64,000 bases of DNA from Flavobacterium sp. FEMGT703F (GCA_002786385.1 PGCN01000007.1:124001-188000), one strand, 5' to 3'; shown: positions 42,943 to 52,130, counted from the stretch's first letter. A program made the numbers and translations. Notes: generated from the letters alone by a model not told the origin.

Positions 42943-43302
42943 ATGCAAAAGTTAACCAACAAGGAAGAAGAAATCATGCAAATTTTGTGGAAGCTGAAAA
43001 AGGCTTTCGTGAAAGAAGTCTTAGCCGAAATCACCGAAGACCAACCGCACTACAACACGCTTTCTACGATTATCAGAAACTTAGAAGACAAAGGTTTTGT
43101 TGGCCATACTGCTTTTGGCAATACACACCAGTACTATCCTATCGTAAAAATGGAAGAGTACCGAAAACGATTTATGAATACGGCGATTGAAAATTATTTT
43201 AACAGCTCGTATAAAAACTTGGTTTCCTTTTTTGCGGAAGAAGAAAAAATTTCGGCCGAGGAACTCAGAGAGATTTTAGCCATCATCGAACAAAAGAAAT
43301 GA
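42943..43302 (+). CDS. BlaI/MecI-family transcriptional repressor
   Basis: 119 residues; the ATG at 42943 (MQKLTNKEEEIMQILWKL) is the normal family start, and an open frame upstream lies in the promoter. The winged helix (VLAEITEDQPHYNTLSTIIRNLEDKGFVGHTAF) is followed by a C-terminal dimer region where the Asn-Phe cleavage site of MecI is found in classical members. BlaI binds dyads ahead of its own operon until BlaR1 signals. A three-site array precedes this gene. The gene ends 1 bp before blaR1. Confidence 0.93.
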   Translation: MQKLTNKEEEIMQILWKLKKAFVKEVLAEITEDQPHYNTLSTIIRNLEDKGFVGHTAFGNTHQYYPIVKMEEYRKRFMNTAIENYFNSSYKNLVSFFAEEEKISAEELREILAIIEQKK

Positions 43303-43303
43303 T

Positions 43304-45199
43304 ATGGAAACCTTATTCATCAACCTTATAAAGTCGAGCGCACTGATAGCTGCTTTTTATTTGGCCTATCATTTTTTGGTGCGCAAAGAGACTTTTTTCA
43401 ACAGCAATCGTTGGTTTTTGTTGACCGGCTTGTTTACTGCGCTCCTACTGCCTTGGTTTAATATCACCAAAGTAGTTTATGTTGAAAAGCCTAAAATGGC
43501 GTTAGCTGATTTAGTGGCCTATTCTTCTCAGAATACGATGGCAACACCACGAGTTGCAACTCCTGAACCTTTCGATTGGATGTCGTTAGTTTGGTTTGGT
43601 TATTTGGCCATTGCTTTGTTTTTATTGGCCCGAATTGCAATCAATTTTACTTCATTGTTTCGAATGCTTTACAATCAGCAAAAAACTAAGAAAGAAGATT
43701 TTACCCTTGTTGATTTAAACCAAAATATAGCTCCTTTTTCATTTTTCAATTATATCGTTTACAATTCCTCACTGTACACACCCGAAGAATTGCAAAGCAT
43801 ACTGTTACACGAAAAAGTACACAGTCGAGAAAAGCATTCCTTCGATGTTATGATGGCCAAATTGTTCTGTATCATTTTTTGGTTCAATCCTTTTGTTTGG
43901 CTTTACAAAAAAGCCATTATCCAAAACTTGGAATACATAGCCGACCACAAAGCTGTACAGCAATTGGAAAATCCTAAAGTGTATCAAATGGCACTACTTA
44001 AAGCAATTTCTAATCAAAATTGCCTCTCAATTACCAATAATTTTTATCAATCATTAATCAAAAAACGAATCGTTATGTTAAACACCAATCAATCCCAACA
44101 AAGAAATGTCTGGAAATATTCCATCATCTTACCCGTTTTAATCGGTTTTGTGATGCTTTTCCAAATCAAAACCATTGCCCAAGAAAAAATGGGTAATACC
44201 GTATTAAGCCAAACCAATCCTAAAGAAGAAGTGCGTTTGGTAATTGACAAAAACACCTCTGATGCCGACCTTAAAAGAGAAGCCCAACGCTTAAAAGAAA
44301 AGCACGGTGTAACCTTGAAATATTCTAAAATCAAACGCAATGAAAATGGTGAAATTACCGGAATTAAAGTCGAATTCAAAGACAAAAAAGGCAACAAAGG
44401 GGTGTCGCAAGTAGCCGGAAATGAACCTATTACTCCTATTCATTTTTACAAAAACGAGGAAGCAATCGGATTTGGCAAGCCAAGAGGAATGCGCGTATAT
44501 GCCAATGTTCCCGGGATGAAGACGGATGACAAAGAACCTTTTGTATTTCACTTTGACGGTGATAGCTTGGCCGAGGTGAGTGATTTTAATTTTGACTTCG
44601 ATTTCGAAATGCCTGAACATCCTGAATTTCCGGAAATGCCCGAAATGCCCGAATTACCGGAAGCTTTTGCTTGGCACGATGTGGATAAAGCCAATATCTT
44701 AATTCGCAAGGGTTCCCAAAAACCTTTGGTTATCATCAATGGCAAAGTGATTTCTGATGATAGTGAAATTGAAAAAGCCATTGAGGAAGCGGAAGCTAAA
44801 GGCGAATTTAATATTAAAATTGAAACTGATGGCGACGGCGAAGACAAACAAGTATTCATCAATGGTGAAGACATAGCCAAAATCAGAGGCAATGCTATGA
44901 AAAACGCACAAATCCAAATCCAAAGAATGAAACCGGAAATGCGCCAACAATTAAGCAAAAGCAGAGCACTTGTGCGCAAAGAAATGCTTCGTGCCAGAGA
45001 GGAAATGGAAAAAGCCAGACCGGAAATGGAAAGAGCGCGTCGTGAAATGGAATTGTCAAAACCCGATATGGAAAAAGCGAAAGCCGAAATGGAAAAGGCC
45101 AGAGCAGAAATGCTGAAAGCCAAGGAAGAAATGATCAAGGCCAAAGCCGAATTGGAAAAAGCCAAAGCGGATTTGAAAAAGACCAGTCAAAAAAGTTAA
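43304..45199 (+). CDS. BlaR1-type M56 membrane metallopeptidase
   Basis: 631 residues. TM helices (about 8-24, 36-52, 95-115, 182-202) surround the zinc protease site HEKVH (169-173) with Glu210 (NLEYIADHKA). A last TM helix (about 270-290) carries a periplasmic region. Its module (about 315-395: HGVTLKYSKIKRNENGE, HFYKNEEAIGFGKP) is shared with the secreted protein of the gene at 45282. An acidic Pro-rich stretch (about 430-455) and a coiled coil with repeated EMEKA units (about 540-631) follow. No penicillin-binding domain is seen, so the signal is probably not a beta-lactam. Signal sensing would activate the protease against BlaI. Confidence 0.9.
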   Translation: METLFINLIKSSALIAAFYLAYHFLVRKETFFNSNRWFLLTGLFTALLLPWFNITKVVYVEKPKMALADLVAYSSQNTMATPRVATPEPFDWMSLVWFGYLAIALFLLARIAINFTSLFRMLYNQQKTKKEDFTLVDLNQNIAPFSFFNYIVYNSSLYTPEELQSILLHEKVHSREKHSFDVMMAKLFCIIFWFNPFVWLYKKAIIQNLEYIADHKAVQQLENPKVYQMALLKAISNQNCLSITNNFYQSLIKKRIVMLNTNQSQQRNVWKYSIILPVLIGFVMLFQIKTIAQEKMGNTVLSQTNPKEEVRLVIDKNTSDADLKREAQRLKEKHGVTLKYSKIKRNENGEITGIKVEFKDKKGNKGVSQVAGNEPITPIHFYKNEEAIGFGKPRGMRVYANVPGMKTDDKEPFVFHFDGDSLAEVSDFNFDFDFEMPEHPEFPEMPEMPELPEAFAWHDVDKANILIRKGSQKPLVIINGKVISDDSEIEKAIEEAEAKGEFNIKIETDGDGEDKQVFINGEDIAKIRGNAMKNAQIQIQRMKPEMRQQLSKSRALVRKEMLRAREEMEKARPEMERARREMELSKPDMEKAKAEMEKARAEMLKAKEEMIKAKAELEKAKADLKKTSQKS

Positions 45200-45281
45200 A
45201 ATTTTGTCAATCTCGTCCGCTTGAATGACACAAGTTTATAAGTTTGATTTAAAATCGTTTAACCATTAAATAAATAACTGT

Positions 45282-46163
45282 ATGAAAAAGTTGTTTAATC
45301 TAATAACCCTGTTGTTGTTAACTTCTTTATTTACTGTAGCTCAAACCAAAAGTCAATCATTTTCTTTAAGCGATAAAACGGCTAAAGACAATGTTGTAAT
45401 GACTTGGAACAAAAATACGCCCGAGCAAGAAATGAAAGACGATATCAAAGCGTTAAAAGAGTATGGTGTAACCATCAAATACAATAATGTCAAGCGCAAT
45501 GATAAAAACGAGATCACCGCTATAGAAGTTACTTTTGAAGACCAAAGCGGCAGTAAAGGGAATTTGAGTTACAATTCGCCCAAACCGATACCAACCATTA
45601 AGTTCTACAAACAAGGTGAAACTATGGGATTTGGTGATCCTGAAAATAGTTTTGGCAATACCCCTTTCATCAGCAGTTTTTCAGGCGATGATTTGATGAA
45701 AAAATTCCAATTCAATTTTGACAATGACAGTTTATCGGTAGATAAATTTGAATTCAAAATGCCGGAAGAACAAACTTTCGGGCAAATGAAATCCAGAATC
45801 AAAATCTTAAGAGATGACAAAAAGCCACTGGTAATTGAAGACGGTAAAGTAATTGAAGGCGGCGAAGACTATACCCAAGAAGAATTAGATGAAATTCAGA
45901 AAAATAACCAAAATGACTTGTTTTCGAAAAGAGAATTTCCCGGTTTTAATTTCAACGGAAATGACGATATGGCGGAGCAAATGAAAAAAATGCAAGAGCA
46001 AATTGACCGATTGATGAAACACAACAAGTTGGAAAATGAAGAGTCAACCGACAAGGATTTAGAAGATTCCAAGAAAGAACTGGAAAAAGCCAAAAAAGAA
46101 TTAGAAGAAGCCCGAAAAGAACTCAAAAAAACCAAATCGAGTTTGAAAACACAAAAGGCTTAA
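45282..46163 (+). CDS. Secreted paralogue of the BlaR1 sensor module
   Basis: 293 residues with signal peptide (about 1-20, ending TVAQ). Residues about 48-120 (LKEYGVTIKYNNVKRNDKNE, TIKFYKQGETMGFGDP) align clearly with the periplasmic module of the BlaR1 encoded just upstream, and the C-terminal 65 residues form a similar Lys/Glu-rich coiled coil. There is no protease and no membrane anchor after the signal. It lies 82 bp after blaR1, on the same strand, and ends at a strong terminator. It may bind BlaR1, act as a competitor or ligand carrier, or be an effector of the same response. All of these are inferences. Confidence 0.82.
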   Translation: MKKLFNLITLLLLTSLFTVAQTKSQSFSLSDKTAKDNVVMTWNKNTPEQEMKDDIKALKEYGVTIKYNNVKRNDKNEITAIEVTFEDQSGSKGNLSYNSPKPIPTIKFYKQGETMGFGDPENSFGNTPFISSFSGDDLMKKFQFNFDNDSLSVDKFEFKMPEEQTFGQMKSRIKILRDDKKPLVIEDGKVIEGGEDYTQEELDEIQKNNQNDLFSKREFPGFNFNGNDDMAEQMKKMQEQIDRLMKHNKLENEESTDKDLEDSKKELEKAKKELEEARKELKKTKSSLKTQKA

Positions 46164-46170
46164 AATATAA

Positions 46171-46189
46171 AAACCGCTTAAGGCGGTTT
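46171..46189 (+). terminator. Terminator of the blaI-blaR1-paralogue operon
   Basis: AAACCGC pairs with GCGGTTT around a five-base loop, followed by TTTTTTTT. It lies 7 bp after the stop codon. Confidence 0.85.
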
Positions 46190-46193
46190 TTTT

Positions 46194-46201
46194 TATTTTT
46201 G
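46194..46201 (+). promoter_or_regulatory. -7 box inside the terminator T-run
   Basis: TATTTTTG, an exact TAnnTTTG, is formed by the T-run of the terminator just upstream and lies 16 bp before the 49-residue ORF. No -33 TTG is seen. Confidence 0.4.
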
Positions 46202-46217
46202 CAACAAATACAAACAA

Positions 46218-46367
46218 ATGTACAAACTGTTAGCTAAACTAAATAAAGTTCTGTTACCCAGCTTCACCAAGCAAAGATTAGATCCGGCCAAAGCCAAAAA
46301 ATGGCAATTGGCTATATTGGCTTGGCGGTATTATGTAACTACTAAGGCTCTGGAGAAGAATAAATAA
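46218..46367 (+). CDS. 49-residue basic protein
   Basis: The frame from ATG 46218 to TAA 46367 encodes MYKLLAKLNKVLLPS, then KAKKWQLAILAWRYYVTTKAL and a lysine-rich end. Similar short, basic proteins with a hydrophobic WRYYVT segment are widespread in flavobacteria and are sometimes misnamed SsrA-binding protein; a true SmpB is about 150 residues. A -7 box precedes it. The function is unknown; an RNA-, ribosome- or membrane-associated role is possible. Confidence 0.7.
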   Translation: MYKLLAKLNKVLLPSFTKQRLDPAKAKKWQLAILAWRYYVTTKALEKNK

Positions 46368-46430
46368 AGTAGATATCTTCAACAGGATTACATATCCTGA
46401 CAAAGCTCCGCTTTGAAAATCCTATAAAAC

Positions 46431-46465
46431 AAAAAAAATGATCAAGCGAGCTTGTCATTTTTTTT
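46431..46465. terminator. Bidirectional terminator between the small gene and tRNA-Arg
   Basis: AAAAAAAATGA with CAAGC pairs with GCTTG and TCATTTTTTTT, leaving one bulged base. It serves the minus-strand tRNA and can also stop rightward transcripts. A smaller CAAAG-CTTTG hairpin lies at 46401-46415. Confidence 0.8.
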
Positions 46466-46485
46466 GATTTTATAGCATTTATTCG

Positions 46486-46559
46486 TGACCTCGACAGGAT
46501 TCAAACCTGTAACCTTCTGAGCCGTAATCAGATGCGCTATTCAGTTGCGCCACGAGGCC
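46486..46559 (-). tRNA. tRNA-Arg (anticodon ACG)
   Basis: A 74-base cloverleaf on the minus strand. The acceptor stem GGCCTCG pairs with CGAGGTC (one G-T), the anticodon stem TCTGA/TCAGA holds a seven-base loop TTACGGC, so the anticodon is ACG, reading CGU (and, as inosine, CGC and CGA) Arg codons. The T-arm carries GGTTTGAATCC. The discriminator is A and CCA is not encoded. Confidence 0.95.
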
Positions 46560-46666
46560 TTTTTGTGGGTGCAAATATAGGCATATTTGATAAACTTGCA
46601 AATCAAAAATGATTTAAAAATCAAAAAATATAACAAAAATTTACAACTGACTGGTTATTAAAGCTA

Positions 46667-48082
46667 CTACACTTTAACGGCTTTCCATTTTCCTTTTTTG
46701 AAAAAATAATAAGCCAATAATGCCAATACAGTTTCGGCTGTTGGAATGGCAATAAATGCTCCAACCGGACCCAATTCTGAATAAACCGCCAAAAACCAAG
46801 CCAACGGAATTTGTATCATCCAAAAACAAAACACATTAATCCATGTAGGGGTTTTGGTATCACCGGCACCGTTTAATGCTTGTATCATTACCATTCCGAT
46901 ACCATAAAAAACATATCCAAATCCGATAATCCGTAAGGCTTTGCTTCCGTAAGCCAATATAACTTCATCAGCAGTATAAAAACTGATAATCCATTCTGAA
47001 AACACTACAAATAGTATGGTCACCACACTCATAAAAATCACATTGTATTTGGTGGTTAACATCACACTTTGCTGGGCACGTTCCGGCTGCTGAGCGCCTA
47101 AATTCTGACCAACTAAAGTGGCTGCCGCATTGCTCAAACCCCAAGCCGGTAAAATAAAGAATACCACATTTCGTATCGCTATCTGATAACCGGCACTAGC
47201 ATCAGTACTGCCGGTGATTGAAACGATATAAGTGAGTACTATCCAACTGCCGCTTTGGATAAAAAATTGCAACATAGCCGGCATCGAAATACCCAACAGC
47301 GATGAGACAATTTCTATATTGGGCTTGAAATAATGTCGGTAAATTTGTATCGTTCTGTTTTTAAAAAACAAATGGTAGCATTGGTATAAAACACCGGTGG
47401 TTCTGCCTACTGCAGTAGCGATGGCGGCTCCTTTCAATCCTAATTCGGGAAACGGACCGTAGCCGTAAATTAAAAGCGGGCATAAGATAATATTAATAAT
47501 GCTGGCCAACCACAAACTTCGCATCGCCATAGCCGCATCTCCGGCACCTCTGAAAATACCGTTGATTAAAAACAAAAGTATGATGGCCGGACTACTAGCA
47601 AAAATGATTTGAGCAAAAATAGTTCCTTCTGAAATCACCTCAGGCTTAGCACCCATCAAGGCTAAAATATCTGCTGCAAAACAAACTCCAACGATGGCAA
47701 CTCCAATGGCAATTATAACTGAAATCCAAATGGCTTGCGCACCGGATTTAGACGCTTCGGTAAAATCTTTCTCACCTACTCTACGTGCAACTATAGCTGT
47801 AGCACCAACACTCAAACCAATTCCTAAAGTATACACCAGAGAAATTACCGCTTCGGTCAAACCTACGGTAGCTACAGCTACGTCGGGATTAGGCAAATGG
47901 CCGACAAAATACATATCGACTACAGCAAAAACCGATTCCAAGCTCAATTCTAAAATCATCGGAATCGATAATAAAAGAATAGCTGTTTTTACATTGCCTT
48001 GCGTGTAATCGTGTTCTTCTCCTTTAAGCGACTGTTTAATGAGCCGGAAAATTCGGTTGATTTTATTGGAATTCGATGTCAT
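46667..48082 (-). CDS. MATE-family efflux transporter
   Basis: 471 residues from the ATG at 48082 (MTSNSNKINRIF); an in-frame start 36 codons upstream gives an atypical hydrophobic lead. Twelve TM helices with the MATE pattern (ILLLSIPMILELSLESVFAVVDMYFVGHL; AAATLVGQNLGAQQPERA). It exports drugs or metabolites in exchange for Na+ or H+. Function in detail unknown. It follows the NUDIX gene by 61 bp on the same strand. Confidence 0.9.
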   Translation of the reverse strand: MTSNSNKINRIFRLIKQSLKGEEHDYTQGNVKTAILLLSIPMILELSLESVFAVVDMYFVGHLPNPDVAVATVGLTEAVISLVYTLGIGLSVGATAIVARRVGEKDFTEASKSGAQAIWISVIIAIGVAIVGVCFAADILALMGAKPEVISEGTIFAQIIFASSPAIILLFLINGIFRGAGDAAMAMRSLWLASIINIILCPLLIYGYGPFPELGLKGAAIATAVGRTTGVLYQCYHLFFKNRTIQIYRHYFKPNIEIVSSLLGISMPAMLQFFIQSGSWIVLTYIVSITGSTDASAGYQIAIRNVVFFILPAWGLSNAAATLVGQNLGAQQPERAQQSVMLTTKYNVIFMSVVTILFVVFSEWIISFYTADEVILAYGSKALRIIGFGYVFYGIGMVMIQALNGAGDTKTPTWINVFCFWMIQIPLAWFLAVYSELGPVGAFIAIPTAETVLALLAYYFFKKGKWKAVKV

Positions 48083-48143
48083 GCTGATTGGTTTTGGCTG
48101 TTCAAAAATAGCTTTTAAAAGTATAAACCACTTTAAATCTGAA

Positions 48144-48671
48144 TTATTTCTTATTGTACATTTTTTGAATAACCGTACGAATGGAAACAAATCCGATGCA
48201 ACTCAAATCGATTTCACCTCGCTGTAACCAAACCAATTCCTGAATTTCATCTTCAGCTTTTACCGCAAGAGCATCCGAACTTAATTGACATTCATAAAAA
48301 ATATCCATAGTACGATAAGCCACATTTTTATACAAATAATGATTGGGCGAAGTAGTAATATATTTCAAATCACTCGGCGCGATTTCTAACCCTAATTCTT
48401 CTGCTGTTTCGCGGCAAGCAGCTTCCTCGGCAGTTTCTCCGGGATCGATAAAACCGCCTGGTAAATCGAGTTTGCCTTTGTCCGGATCGACATTTCTAAG
48501 CGTAAACAAAATTTTATCTTCAAAAGTAAAAACCAAGGCTACGGCCGCTGCAATGTTATGGTACAATACAAAATCACAATCCTTACAACAAAATTTGAAA
48601 TTGTTGGTGTACTCAAAGCTTGTCGAGCTGCAACTCGGACAATAATTAAAAAAGGTGGTACCTACTGTCAT
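48144..48671 (-). CDS. NUDIX hydrolase with zinc ribbon
   Basis: 175 residues. An N-terminal zinc ribbon has Cys11, Cys14, Cys28/29 and Cys32 (CPSC, then CCKDC). The Nudix box follows at about 73-95 (GFIDPGETAEEAACRETAEELG). Zinc-ribbon Nudix proteins include NAD+ pyrophosphatase (NudC) relatives, though this one is shorter than NudC (about 257). It hydrolyses a nucleoside diphosphate derivative; the substrate is unknown. Confidence 0.9.
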   Translation of the reverse strand: MTVGTTFFNYCPSCSSTSFEYTNNFKFCCKDCDFVLYHNIAAAVALVFTFEDKILFTLRNVDPDKGKLDLPGGFIDPGETAEEAACRETAEELGLEIAPSDLKYITTSPNHYLYKNVAYRTMDIFYECQLSSDALAVKAEDEIQELVWLQRGEIDLSCIGFVSIRTVIQKMYNKK

Positions 48672-48834
48672 GATTCTAATTTTAGAGAAACCTTTATTGT
48701 TTTAATGGCAACCAAATGTACTATTATCTTTTGTGAGTTGGTTTAAAAACGAAGTAGTTCGCTTAAATTTTATCAACAATAGTTAGCTAAGATTTGGTAT
48801 TTTATTTAGTAGATTTACCGCTAAAATTTCCATT

Positions 48835-49407
48835 ATGGCTTCCGATTATATCTTGGATCAAGAATTTCAGTTTGATATTTTTGACGACGACAATACCCAA
48901 TACAAAGAATTTGAGAATTGTACGTTCCGTCACTGCGACTTTACGAATTGCACTTTCAAAACTATTTCGTTTGTCGATTGTACTTTTTTCGATTGTAATT
49001 TCAAAGATGCCAAAATCAACTATGTTTCGCTGCGTGGCGTTTGGTTCAATAAATGCAATTTTACCAATGTCAATTTTGCCATGACAGACCAGGTGATTTA
49101 CGAGTTTCACTTCAAAGATTGTTTGCTGGATTATGCGAAATTTTACGCTTTAAAACTCCGCAAAATGCAATTCATCAACTGCAGCATGATATCCGTAGAT
49201 TTTATGGCCAGCGATTTAACCGAAGTGTTATTCGACAACTGCAACTTGCGTAGAGCTGTTTTTATTGACACTATTGCCAACAAAGCCGATTTTTCAACCA
49301 GTTATGATTACACTTTCGATCCGGAGAAAAACAAAATCAAAAAAGCCATCTTTAGTACAGATGGCTTAAAAGGTTTGTTGGAGAAATACGATATAGTGGT
49401 CAAATAA
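48835..49407 (+). CDS. Pentapeptide repeat protein
   Basis: 190 residues composed of right-handed beta-helix pentapeptides with the pattern A(D/N)LxX variants such as FENCTFRHCDFTNCTFKTISFVDCTFFDCNFKDA. This family folds to a four-sided helix; a few members mimic DNA and protect gyrase from quinolones (Qnr/MfpA), but most are unassigned. This one has more Cys and Phe than Qnr proteins. It may be cotranscribed with nothing; a terminator shared with glyA follows. Confidence 0.88.
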   Translation: MASDYILDQEFQFDIFDDDNTQYKEFENCTFRHCDFTNCTFKTISFVDCTFFDCNFKDAKINYVSLRGVWFNKCNFTNVNFAMTDQVIYEFHFKDCLLDYAKFYALKLRKMQFINCSMISVDFMASDLTEVLFDNCNLRRAVFIDTIANKADFSTSYDYTFDPEKNKIKKAIFSTDGLKGLLEKYDIVVK

Positions 49408-49439
49408 AAAAACCTTCAAAATAGCTCTTGAAGGTTTTT
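49408..49439. terminator. Bidirectional terminator
   Basis: AAAAACCTTCAA pairs exactly with TTGAAGGTTTTT around an eight-base loop. It sits between the convergent pentapeptide and glyA genes. Confidence 0.85.
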
Positions 49440-49461
49440 AGTATCAAATTTAAATCTCCGT

Positions 49462-50736
49462 TTAGTAAACGAAAATCGCTCTTTCGCTCATCATTTCATT
49501 CACTTCATCGGCTATAGATTCCAACATTTCATCGTTAGTAGCATTGTTGATAACGCGGTCAATTAAATCGACTATCGTTTCCATATCGCTTTCTACCAAA
49601 CCACGAGTGGTAATGGCAGGCGTTCCAACACGAATACCGGAAGTAACAAACGGTGATTTATCGTCAAAAGGCACCATGTTTTTGTTTACCGTGATTTCGG
49701 CTTTGCCTAAAGCGATTTCAGCATCTTTACCGGTGATGTTTTTGTTTCTCAAATCGATCAACATCATGTGGTTATCTGTTCCGCCTGAAATTAAGTTGTA
49801 CCCTCTTTTTACAAAAGCTTCCGCCATGGCTTTGGCATTTTTTTGAACTTGTAAAGCATAAGTAAAGAACTCATCTGATAAAGCTTCACCAAAAGCAACT
49901 GCTTTGGCAGCAATGATATGCTCTAAAGGTCCGCCTTGGTTACCCGGGAAAACCGACATATCTAAAACATGCGACATCATTCTGATTTCTCCTTTCGGAG
50001 TGGTTAATCCCCACGGATTTTCGAAATCTTTCCCCATCATAATCATTCCGCCTCTTGGACCGCGCAAAGTTTTGTGCGTTGTAGTGGTTACGATATGACA
50101 ATGTGGAATTGGGTCGTTCATTAATCCTTTGGCAATTAAACCGGCAGGATGCGAAATATCGGCCAACAATAAAGCACCAACGCTGTCTGCGATTTCACGG
50201 AATCGTTTAAAATCCATGTCACGAGAATACGCCGACGCACCGGCAATAATCATTTTAGGTTGTTCTTTGGTGGCGATTTCCTGAATCTTGTCGTAGTTCA
50301 ATACACCGGTTTCCTGGTCTACTCCGTAAAATACCGGACTGTATAATTTTCCGGAAAAGTTTACCGGTGAACCGTGTGTTAAGTGACCGCCGTGAGACAA
50401 ATCGAATCCTAAAATTTTGTCGCCAGGTTTCAAACAAGCAGCAAAAACAGCAGTATTGGCTTGTGAACCGGAATGCGGCTGTACATTTACATATTCGGCA
50501 CCAAACAAAGCTTTGGCTCTGTCGATGGCAATTTGCTCAATCACATCTACCACTTCACAACCACCGTAATATCTTTTTCCGGGATAGCCTTCAGCATACT
50601 TATTGGTAAGCACAGAACCGGCGGCTTCCATTACTTGATCACTCACAAAGTTCTCAGAAGCAATGAGTTCAATTCCCTGAATTTGTCTGTCTTGTTCTTC
50701 AAGGATTAAGTCAAAAATTTGTTCGTCGCGTTGCAT
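49462..50736 (-). CDS. glyA: Serine hydroxymethyltransferase
   Basis: 424 residues, standard length, PLP-dependent, forming glycine and methylene-tetrahydrofolate from serine. Visible are [33 protein letters not shown], and the PLP-lysine in [15 protein letters not shown]. Across a divergent promoter region lie fahA and gcvT. GcvT also belongs to folate one-carbon metabolism. Confidence 0.97.
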   Translation of the reverse strand: MQRDEQIFDLILEEQDRQIQGIELIASENFVSDQVMEAAGSVLTNKYAEGYPGKRYYGGCEVVDVIEQIAIDRAKALFGAEYVNVQPHSGSQANTAVFAACLKPGDKILGFDLSHGGHLTHGSPVNFSGKLYSPVFYGVDQETGVLNYDKIQEIATKEQPKMIIAGASAYSRDMDFKRFREIADSVGALLLADISHPAGLIAKGLMNDPIPHCHIVTTTTHKTLRGPRGGMIMMGKDFENPWGLTTPKGEIRMMSHVLDMSVFPGNQGGPLEHIIAAKAVAFGEALSDEFFTYALQVQKNAKAMAEAFVKRGYNLISGGTDNHMMLIDLRNKNITGKDAEIALGKAEITVNKNMVPFDDKSPFVTSGIRVGTPAITTRGLVESDMETIVDLIDRVINNATNDEMLESIADEVNEMMSERAIFVY

Positions 50737-50762
50737 TTCAATATATTTCGTTAAATTGAGGT

Positions 50763-50770
50763 CAAAATTA
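50763..50770 (-). promoter_or_regulatory. -7 box of the glyA promoter
   Basis: Minus strand TAATTTTG, an exact TAnnTTTG, 26 bp before the glyA start. No TTG at -33. Confidence 0.4.
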
Positions 50771-50780
50771 CGAAAATCGT

Positions 50781-50810
50781 TTGTTAAATTAATAGTTAAT
50801 GATATATTTG
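50781..50810 (+). promoter_or_regulatory. Promoter of fahA
   Basis: TTG at 50781-50783, a 19-base spacer and TATATTTG at 50803-50810 match the -33/-7 consensus with ideal spacing. The ATG is 35 bp further on. Divergent from the glyA -7 box. Confidence 0.75.
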
Positions 50811-50845
50811 ATTGCTAATTTTTCAACAACTAAATCAACAGCATC

Positions 50846-52129
50846 ATGCCAAATTCAACCAACGATCCCAATCGAAAATCATGGCTTAACGTTCCCGAGA
50901 ACAGTGACTTCCCTATTCAAAATATTCCGTTCGGTGTTTTTCTAACCAAAGATGATGTCATTACCATCGGAACCCGTATAGGTGATTACGCTATCGATTT
51001 AGGCGCTTTACAACAATTGAATTATTTCGAAGGCATCGATTTGACCGATGATATGTTCATGCAAGACACCTTAAACGATTTTATTTCAGACGGCAAAAAA
51101 ACTTGGCGTTTGGTAAGAAATCGCATTGGTGATATTTTCGACAGCAACAATCCTAAACTCAGAGACAATAAGGAACACCGAGAAATTGTCATCTTCACTA
51201 TGGATGAAGTAGAAATGCAATTGCCGGTTTTAATCGGTGATTACACTGATTTTTACTCCAGTAAAGAACACGCCACTAATGTGGGTAAAATGTTCCGTGA
51301 TCCTGCCAATGCTTTGTTGCCGAACTGGTTGCACATTCCCGTTGGCTATCACGGTAGAAGTTCAACCATTATTCCGTCTGGCATTCCGGTGCACCGACCA
51401 ATGGGACAAACCTTACCAAATGGCGAATCAACTCCGGTTTTCGGTCCGTCACGTTTAGTCGATTTCGAATTAGAAACGGCTTTCATCACTACAGATGCCA
51501 ATATAATGGGAGAAAACATTCCGGTTACAGAAGCGGAAGATTATATTTTTGGTATGGTGTTGCTTAACGATTGGAGTGCGCGCGACATTCAGAAATGGGA
51601 ATATGTGCCACTTGGACCGTTCTTAGCCAAAAACTTTGCCTCTTCCATTTCTCCATGGATTGTTACCATGGATGCTTTAGAGCCTTTCCGATGCAAAGGT
51701 CCGGTTCAAGAACCAACACCACTGCCCTATTTGCAACAAAAAGGAAAACACGCTTTCGATATCAACTTGGAAGTTTATATAGAACCTGAAAACGCTCAAC
51801 CGACATTGGTTTCCAAATCCAATTTCAAATACATGTATTGGTCAATGTCACAACAATTGGCGCATCATACCTCCAACGGTTGTCGGGTAAATTCGGGTGA
51901 CATGATGGGTTCCGGAACTATTTCGGGTCCGACACCAGACAGTTTCGGTTCTATGTTGGAGTTGACTTGGGGTGGCAAAAATCCATTAACTATGAGTGAC
52001 GGCACTGAACGTAAATTCATCAACGATAATGACACGGTAACCATCAAAGGCCATTGTCAAAACAGTTCAATTCGTATTGGTTTTGGTGAAGTGAGCACTA
52101 AACTTTTACCGCCGTTTGTTAGAAAATAA
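50846..52129 (+). CDS. fahA: Fumarylacetoacetase
   Basis: 427 residues, standard length. The N-terminal SH3-like part (SWLNVPENSDFPIQNIPFGVF) and the catalytic domain (PVGYHGRSSTIIPSG, VDFELETAF, LLNDWSARDIQKWEYVPLGPF) carry the residues for Ca/Mg binding and hydrolysis. It cleaves fumarylacetoacetate to fumarate and acetoacetate, the last step of tyrosine degradation. The other genes of that pathway are not in the window. gcvT follows by 57 bp with its own promoter. Confidence 0.97.
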   Translation: MPNSTNDPNRKSWLNVPENSDFPIQNIPFGVFLTKDDVITIGTRIGDYAIDLGALQQLNYFEGIDLTDDMFMQDTLNDFISDGKKTWRLVRNRIGDIFDSNNPKLRDNKEHREIVIFTMDEVEMQLPVLIGDYTDFYSSKEHATNVGKMFRDPANALLPNWLHIPVGYHGRSSTIIPSGIPVHRPMGQTLPNGESTPVFGPSRLVDFELETAFITTDANIMGENIPVTEAEDYIFGMVLLNDWSARDIQKWEYVPLGPFLAKNFASSISPWIVTMDALEPFRCKGPVQEPTPLPYLQQKGKHAFDINLEVYIEPENAQPTLVSKSNFKYMYWSMSQQLAHHTSNGCRVNSGDMMGSGTISGPTPDSFGSMLELTWGGKNPLTMSDGTERKFINDNDTVTIKGHCQNSSIRIGFGEVSTKLLPPFVRK

Positions 52130-52130
52130 T

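Noticed and set aside
44548..45165. A 205-residue open frame on the minus strand, rich in Ser/Ala/Ile
   Set aside because: It is the antisense image of the repetitive coiled-coil coding part of BlaR1. Repeats of Glu/Lys/Ala codons keep other frames open; there is no promoter or protein-like pattern.
44970..45190. Tandem short DNA repeats (GAAATGGAAAAAGC-like) as a mobile or CRISPR-like array
   Set aside because: They lie in frame within BlaR1 and encode repeated EMEKA coiled-coil units. Spacing and composition follow the protein repeat, and there are no unique spacers or cas genes.
46218..46367. SmpB (SsrA-binding protein)
   Set aside because: True SmpB is about 150 residues; this 49-residue protein shares no recognisable SmpB core, so the name used for relatives is not adopted.
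50737..50845. A glycine riboswitch or folate riboswitch between glyA and fahA
   Set aside because: The 109-bp gap is filled by two divergent promoters and contains none of the conserved glycine or THF riboswitch core sequences.
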